Source: Alopecurus myosuroides (lineage: Eukaryota > Streptophyta > Magnoliopsida > Poales > Poaceae). From it: DNA of 64,000 nt. Location of the stretch: positions 117,601,712 through 117,665,711 of the forward strand of contig CM054061.1 in NCBI GenBank assembly GCA_028641055.1, given 5' to 3'. The notes beneath the pieces were generated by a model. It saw only the letters and a program-made list of their open reading frames with translations. It made no database searches and had not been told where the DNA came from. Of this stretch, positions 58,257-64,000 are shown in pieces (positions within the stretch are counted from its first letter, which is position 1; the number at the start of each line of letters is the position of its first letter). The position numbers were made by a program, and so were the translations under genes.

Positions 58257-61200
58257 TTAATTGGAGGTAGCAGTGTTCTCCATGTTGGCATTGGCAGCAG
58301 CAGCTTCAGCGTTGGCGGCAGCTTGCTCAGAAGTGGCTGTGGCCACCGAGATGGGGTCGGTAGCCGAAGTAGAGGCAGTAGACTGGGTGCGGAGTAGCGC
58401 CGCATCGTCGAGTGCCGCGCCAGATGAAGAGCCCAACTCGGGAACCGCAGCGTCGATCACCATCTTGGTGGTGATGGTGGCATCTTGGCTTTCGGCTTCC
58501 TCGTTGCTACCCGCAACGGCCTTACCCTTCCCCTTCTCGGCACCGGTGTTCTCAAAGCAGCCCAAGTCTTCTGACTCGGTGTCCTCGTCGTCGTCTTCAT
58601 CCTCACCCTCGCTTTCCGCCTCGGTGTCAGGCTCGGTGAGGCCGTCGATGAAGAGCGCGGTATCCGCGTAGGAAGCGATCTCGTACGCGACTGCCTTGCG
58701 GCGAGTCACGCAGTCGGGATATTTCTCCCACTTCGAGTCCCGGCGCAGCTCGAGGATGGTATTGAGATTTAAGTTTTCATACCAGCTGCAAATGAAGAGG
58801 AGTAGCATATCGGCGCCTGCCCGAGCTCCGGATGCACGCCATTTCTTCAACTCGGCTTTGACACCATTGAGCTTCTCGACGAGCGCGCGGACGGTCTTGG
58901 GCACAGGGTCTTGGGGCCAGAACAAAGCATGAAGTTTGAAGGCGGTGGACACCAAGTCGGTGCCCAAGCCCCTGAGATGCTGGAGCTGTGTCTGGATGCT
59001 CGAGAGATTGTCTTCAATCGAAGACTTGGTGTCCATGGGCAATCCTTTCTCAACTCGGAGTTCTTGTGCCTTAGTGAGGGCAGGTTTGCAAGTCGCGCAG
59101 AGGTCAGGGAAGATTTCTGAAAAAGCTATCAGAAAGGATTAGAAACGGAGGCAGAGAAGAGGTGCAAGTCAAACCAGACAGAAGAAAAAGGAAACAAGAA
59201 GATGCAGAGAAGCGAGAACTTACTGTTCAGTTCGCAGAGTAGCGATTCCAGCTTTCTCCTCCAAGCCTCCTCATCGGCAACGTGCTTCTCTTCAACCTTC
59301 CGGAAGTTGGCCAGCTGGAGCATGAGATCCGAGTTGCTCTTCTTCAGCACCTCGTTTTCCAACTCGAGGGCCCTCTCCTTAGCCTTGGCTGCTGCCTCCA
59401 TCTTGTCCTTCTCGGCGGCTAGGTCTATGGCGTCCTGAAGGGCAGCCCGCAATTGGACTTGCAGCAGTTCCAACTCGGTGACGTGTTTGTCCTTGAGCTC
59501 TAATTCTTGGCTCTCCTGTTGCTGCTTTACCTCGGCGGGCTTCAGACAATCAAGATGCTCCTCACGGAACTTCTTGTACTCTTCTGCGGAAAGAAACAAC
59601 GCGGTGAGCAGAATAGCCAAGAAAAAGGAGTGAGACAAGCGAGAAGACGGCAACTCACCTTCCAGCTCCTTGATCTTGCTCTCGGCAGAGGCAACAAAGA
59701 CATGGCAGTGTTTGTGTTCCTCTGCCATCGCATTAAATTTGCCTACAGAGTAGAAGGAGTTAGAGCAAAGAGCAAATACGGGCGTAAGCACAAAACGCAT
59801 TAACCGAATAGCTGGAAGCTTACTCTCGAGTTCAGAAAGTTGCAGGGCACGATCCACTGCAGCCTGCTCCGTCTCAGCGTCGCTTTTGCGTTCTGCTTCC
59901 AGGGCCTCAAGGCGCCTCTTGGCGATGGCGTGATTCCAGAGCAGACGCCGGTAAAGGGTTGTCCTCTTCAAGAGGCTATTCTGTGAAGAAGAAAGAAAAT
60001 GAGTTAGACAGTGTTTTGAAGATTTGGCCTGAGAAGACGGCAACTCGGTTGAGTACCTGTCTACTCGGTCCGAATCTCGGGGACTGTGTAGCAGATAAGG
60101 AGAAAATGAAGGACATAAGCGAAGAAAGGTTGCAACTCGTAACAAGCAAACGACACTTATAGTGTAGGTCTGTTCGAGGTCCTCAGCAGCTTCGCGGTGG
60201 ACAAACATCTTCGCGGCCAGCGTGCTGGTGGTGGACGAAATGGTCATGGGATTGTAGCCCATGTCCGCCTTGTTCCAATCAGTGCGCCAGTGGTCCAGCG
60301 GGCCCAAGGCCAGGCCATTCCAGGTCTTGTTGCCAAGGACCTCGCTATCCCACTCCGCATCGATGAAGCCTACCCGGTCGATCATCTGCTCGAGCCCCTC
60401 GGACACCACCTCAGTCTCTTGGACCTCGCGCGAGTACATTGAAAGGGCTTTATTCTTTCCCGGCAACTTGGAGTCCACCGCCGTGGCCTGCTTGCCCTTC
60501 GTAAGGGCGAGCCGCTGCTCGGTCTTGTTCAGATTGATGCCATACTGCTTGCCCATCTGCACCATGTAGGGCAGGTAGCTAGGCGATTCTTGAGCGCTTG
60601 CTCCCGCGCCTGCGCCAGCAGAGCTGCCAGAAGCGCCAATGGTAAGCTGCCCAGTCTTCGCGGCAGGCTTCACGAGTAATTTAGACGGCGGCATCTTGGC
60701 AGCATCCAGCGCAGCGTTGCGCGATGGATTCTTGCGGACCGGGGCATCAGGATGGACGGCCTGCTTGCCGGCGGCATCCGTCTTCTTAGTGCTCTGCTTG
60801 GCTGGAGGGCTTGATGTAGTCTTGGTCTTCTTCGCAGGCCGCGGAGGGCTTGGCGCAGTGGGTGGAGCAGCCTGCTGGGTAGGCGGCACAAGGGGCTGGC
60901 TACCCGGCGCAGCGTCTGGCTGCGCTTGGCTCTGCGGGCCTTGCTCCACCGCAGTCGTCTCAACCCGCTGCTCGGCAGCGGGATCTTGTAGTACATCTTC
61001 CGTTACTTCTACCCGCGGCTGGGCCGCGGGGTCATCTTGGAAAGCAGCCTCAGTTTCCGGCTGCTCCTGGTTCTCTTCCTGCCGCTCAAGGGCGGCACGG
61101 TCTTGGTACTCGGCATCATGTTCAGTATTCTCCCGAGCTGAGGCAGCTGGGGGAGAAGGTGGGGTCTCGTCTTGAGCAGCATCCTGCGCACTTGGTTCCG

Positions 61201-63270
61201 CGCGGGCCTGCTGCTCCTGGTCTATGTCTTGGGCTTCTTCTACTTCTTCTTTCACGGGAGAGGGCGCACGCGTCCTATCCCGTGCCGCGGCCTCGTCCTC
61301 ATCAGAGAGATGGATGAGCGCCTCGAGGTCGATGGCGGGTTTCTTCTTGGATTTGGTGGAAGCGGCAGCTGCATCAGCATCCAAGGGATCGCTGAAGAGA
61401 AAAAGAATTTCAGAAAAGGAGAAGGGGAAGAAAAACACCAAGAAGCAATAACAAGATGTAAATTAGAGGGAAACTGCTTACCCCTTGCGGGAAGGGAGTG
61501 ACCGTCTGCTGGAAACCTTCTTCACCTTCTCGGTCTTCTTGGACTTCTTGGCAGCAGGTGCTTGGGCACCGCTACCCGCCCTCTTCCGAGTGATAGGGGC
61601 AGCCACCGCAACCGGATCGACGTCGAGGACTTCCTCGTCTTCCTCATCAGCATCGGCGTCGTCTGCAGAATTGAAGAGAAGAAGCAGTTGAGAAGCGGAA
61701 AGGAAAATTAGATAGCGCTACCCGTAGCTGCAGAGGCGAGCTCAGTCACCTTCTTCATCGTCCTCGGACCAATCCCGAATGGACGCATCGACGTGGCGCT
61801 TACCCTGTTGTTCGGCGTGAGCGACACAGAGGGTGTCCTGGGTGTCGTAGGCGGTCTCGTCGTCTTCCTCTCGGTCCTTGCTCCAATTGGCCTCAAAGCG
61901 CTCCTCGTCCTCAACGAGTTGACGAGCAATGTGCTAGAAATACAAGCAGGCAGTACAAATCAGTTGAGCAACACAAGGAATCCTACCCGGTACAGAATGC
62001 AAACACAAAGCATATTTGGCTAAGGTCCCTTACTCGGTATGGCGTGCAAACACAAAGCACATAAAGCCAAGCGGATACTAGTAAGTTCCCTACTCGGCAT
62101 GGCGTGCAAACACAAAGCACATAAAGCCTAACGGATACTAGTAAGTGCTCTACTCGGCATGGCGTGCAAACACAAAGCACATAAAGCCTAGCGGATACTA
62201 GTAAGTGCTCTAGTCGACATGGCGTGCAAACACAAAGCACATAAAGCCTAGGAGATACTAGTAAGTGTTCTACTCGGTGCAGCATGCAAAGACTAAGCAT
62301 ACTAAGATGGAAAGCCACCTACTCGGAATCATGATGCAAAGATAAAGCATAAAGTGCTAACCTGTTCAATTGGCTTCTCACGGCTATACGGCACAAAGCC
62401 GTACTGCCAGTTGTCGGTGAGGCCGGTACTCATGATAGAGCGCGCCCAGACGGCCACATCCGCGTTTCTCAACTCGAATGTGGTGGTCCTCGTGCAGTCC
62501 CTGTTGCCGCCCATGTAGCACATGAGGTGCGTACGGCGTTGTAGCGGGAGCACTCGCCTAGAAATACAACAGGCGATGGGATCGTCGCTTTTGAGTCCCA
62601 AATCCTTCAGCTCGATGAGGCGCTTGTTGATCTGGAGGACGTCGCCTTCCAATTTCGGCTTGTACCCCCAATTCTGTTGAGTGGGCGCTGTGTTCGTCTA
62701 CTTGGGGAGTCTAATTTGGTCCACGATTGGAACTCCTTCCTCAACAGCAACGTTCTTCACGTATAAGATTGACCGCTGCCACTTGCGCACCGAGTCGAGC
62801 CCCTTGATGCGCGGGTGAGGGCTGGAGCCGCGCTGCAGCATCATTGCACTTCCGGTCTTGGTAATGCTGCGGGCGCTCTCCGTGCTTCCCGGCTTGGGCA
62901 CGCTCTGCTTCCGGAAGAAGAAATAGCGCGCCCAGGTGTGCACCGTGGGGCGCACACCCAGGAACGCCTCGCAGACCACAACATGGTATGCGAGCATCAC
63001 CATGGCGTTGGGCGGCAGATGGTGCGGCTGGAGCCCGAAGTGGTTAATGAAGCCCTTGAAGAAGTCCGAGATGGGCAAGCCGAATCCTCGCTTGAAGTTA
63101 GCGAGGAAGACGACGAACTCATTCGCCTCCGGTGTGGGGACGAGTTCGCCGTTCGCGGGCCTGCAGCGCACTCCGGGAGGAACGCGGCGGGTGTTTACCA
63201 GCCACTGGCAATCATCCGCCGTGACCTCGGATCCTGGCCATCCGGCGCGGGCATCGTCGTCGCGGGCCAT
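58257..63270 (-). pseudogene. antisense multi-exon gene (aORF) of element B
   Basis: Eight exons on the minus strand close in phase: 63270-62362, 61933-61750, 61662-61482, 61391-60161, 59980-59824, 59742-59659, 59583-59224 and 59116-58257 (about 1321 codons). Exon 1 has ATG (MARDDDARAGWPG) and the same N-terminal domain as element A's gene (EFVVFLANFKRGFGLPISDF, then NAMVMLAYHVVVCEAFLG). Acidic segments, a basic NLS-like KKSKKTEKVKK, a Gln/Glu/Pro-rich low-complexity part, coiled coils (exons 5-7) and a Glu/Asp-rich tail follow. An in-frame TAG lies at 62698-62700, and the exon 4 donor reads AT instead of GT (60159-60160), so this copy is damaged. Nuclear localisation is a guess from the basic run. 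Confidence 0.75.
61985..62345. repeat. 60-bp tandem repeat in intron 1 of the element B antisense gene
   Basis: The unit TACTCGGCATGGCGTGCAAA, continued by CACAAAGCACATAAAG and GGATACTAGTAAGTGCTC, repeats with a 60-bp period. There are about four good copies (62033-62272) and shorter degenerate ones on both sides. One minus-strand frame stays open through the array with a 20-residue repeat (LYVLCVCTPCR), but it lies in the intron. Confidence 0.85.
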
Positions 63271-63450
63271 CGAGAAGAGAGATTTGGTGGAGATTCGTGG
63301 AAACTTGGTGGAAATTGCTAGCCTTCTAGCGTCGCAGGGAGCAGCGGCGCGGCGAGATGCGTGGCGGCGGAGTGCTCTGTGGCGGCGGAGAGGCAGAGAG
63401 GCAGGAAGTGAATGAGACCAGGAAGGGGAAGGAGGAGTTACCAAGGGGGT

Positions 63451-63457
63451 ATTTATC
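63451..63457 (-). promoter_or_regulatory. TATA-like box of the antisense gene of element B
   Basis: Minus-strand GGATAAATACCCCC lies about 180 bp upstream of the ATG at 63270, pointing into the gene. It matches the position of the TATAAATA box before element A's antisense gene. Confidence 0.5.
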
Positions 63458-63957
63458 CCTCCCCTCGGGTTGCCGTTACAGGCGGAGTTAGTGGGATCAG
63501 TTATGCACGGAGATCGTGCGACGTGGGGTGTGGGCCAGTTAGAAACGCACATAGCGCAAGTTGCGCGCGTAACGGCCGCAATTGATCCCACGTCGAGATC
63601 GTGGGGTAATTACTGCGGTTGAGGTGACCTAACGGGCCGGTGGGCCCAGGTCTCAGTGATGGGCGCGTGGCCTGTCAGATCCCAGGCACCGAGGCGTCGG
63701 AGGTGCGAGAGCGTGACACGTACCCAGTTGCAGTGCGGAAAGACGGCTTTGCTCTGACACGCCGAGATTCTGTCCGAGATTTCGCAAAGTCATTTTACTC
63801 GGCGACAGAGAAGATAAATGGTTCTATTCGGAAGAGAAGAGACTTGAGCCATAATTAAGGGCTACTCGGAGGTGCTACTCGGCATCTTAAGGTTCAGAGG
63901 CAAGATTGGTTTTTAAGCTGGAAGAGCCCAGTGAACAAGTTCGCAGGACTCTACCAG
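63458..63957. other. spacer before the 3' LTR of element B, no gene seen
   Basis: Probable upstream regulatory region of the antisense gene. No ORF with coding bias. Confidence 0.4.
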
Positions 63958-64000
63958 CTTCGGGGACTAATGTCGGGGGGTCACCCCCGAGTAGGGTAAA
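63958..64000 (+). repeat. polypurine tract and first 30 bp of the element B 3' LTR
   Basis: CTTCGGGGACTAA is the polypurine tract. TGTCGGGGGGTCACCCCCGA starts at 63971 and matches the LTR start at 44736 with a few differences. The window ends inside the LTR. Confidence 0.75.

Larger units (their letters stand above)
54614..64000 (+). mobile_element. 3' part of Tat-lineage element B
   Basis: From mid-RT the element runs through both RNase H domains and integrase to 57585, then a spacer, an antisense gene (58257-63270, minus), a promoter-like stretch, a polypurine tract and the start of the 3' LTR at 63971. It has the same architecture as element A but a different family, judging by divergence and LTR. 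Together with the LTR piece at 44736-45538 it forms one element split by element A and a deletion. Confidence 0.75.

Noticed and set aside
61985..62345. Regular repeat that might suggest a CRISPR-like array
   Set aside because: Units are directly adjacent without unique spacers and the context is a plant retrotransposon intron; it is a simple tandem repeat.

Overview
The window looks like nuclear DNA of a grass, most likely a Triticeae species (wheat, barley, Aegilops). The reasons are: intron-containing genes with GC-rich exons, Stowaway (CTCCCTCCGTTC) and TTA-flanked Harbinger-type MITEs, 5'-truncated LINEs, and about three quarters of the sequence made of LTR retrotransposons typical of these genomes. 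The species call is inference, because no marker sequence was compared. There are no bacterial operons, no CRISPR array, and no tRNA or rRNA gene that I can see.

Layout. 1-7266: 3' part of a decayed Sirevirus-like Ty1/copia element (broken integrase, RT and RNase H, an extra downstream ORF with an intron, and a full 3' LTR). 7267-14495: gene-poor DNA with a small GC-rich coding relic (9063-9215) and a complete non-autonomous Mutator-like element with a 9-bp target duplication (10127-11376). 14496-29120: a host-gene island with three genes: a DUF569 protein (+, 3 exons, last exon duplicated downstream), a pectin methylesterase with an N-terminal inhibitor-like domain (-, 2 exons) and an uncharacterised 265-aa single-exon gene (+). 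Small transposons (LINE fragments, a Stowaway, a Harbinger-type MITE) lie between them. 29376-43789: a complete, very young Ty3/gypsy chromovirus (Tekay-like) with 4.3-kb LTRs, TTACA target duplication, PBS, PPT, an extra ORF before gag, and an uninterrupted 1462-aa gag-pol ending in a chromodomain. 43790-44735: a relic of a Mutator-type transposase. 44736-64000: two nested Ty3/gypsy Tat-lineage elements. Element B (+) begins with a 5' LTR fragment (44736-45538). Element A (-) sits inside that LTR (45539 to about 54613). B resumes in mid-RT (about 54614) and reaches its 3' LTR at 63971.

How the parts relate. The junction at about 54613 fuses the truncated pol genes of A and B head to head. 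It is best explained by insertion of A into B's 5' LTR, followed by one deletion that removed the 5' halves of both. Each element carries, antisense to pol, a multi-exon gene (6 exons in A, 8 in B). Exon phases close perfectly in both, and each has a TATA-like box upstream. The two genes share an N-terminal domain and the same acidic, basic and coiled-coil architecture.

The most interesting items are: these antisense retrotransposon genes; the Tekay element's pre-gag ORF, which reads like a double-stranded-RNA-binding fold; short acidic tyrosine-rich exons inside the Tekay LTRs; the duplicated terminal exon of the DUF569 gene; and an in-frame 21-bp array of the element's own polypurine-tract motif in pol B. 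No system here can be shown from sequence alone to be new. The strongest candidates are given with tests.
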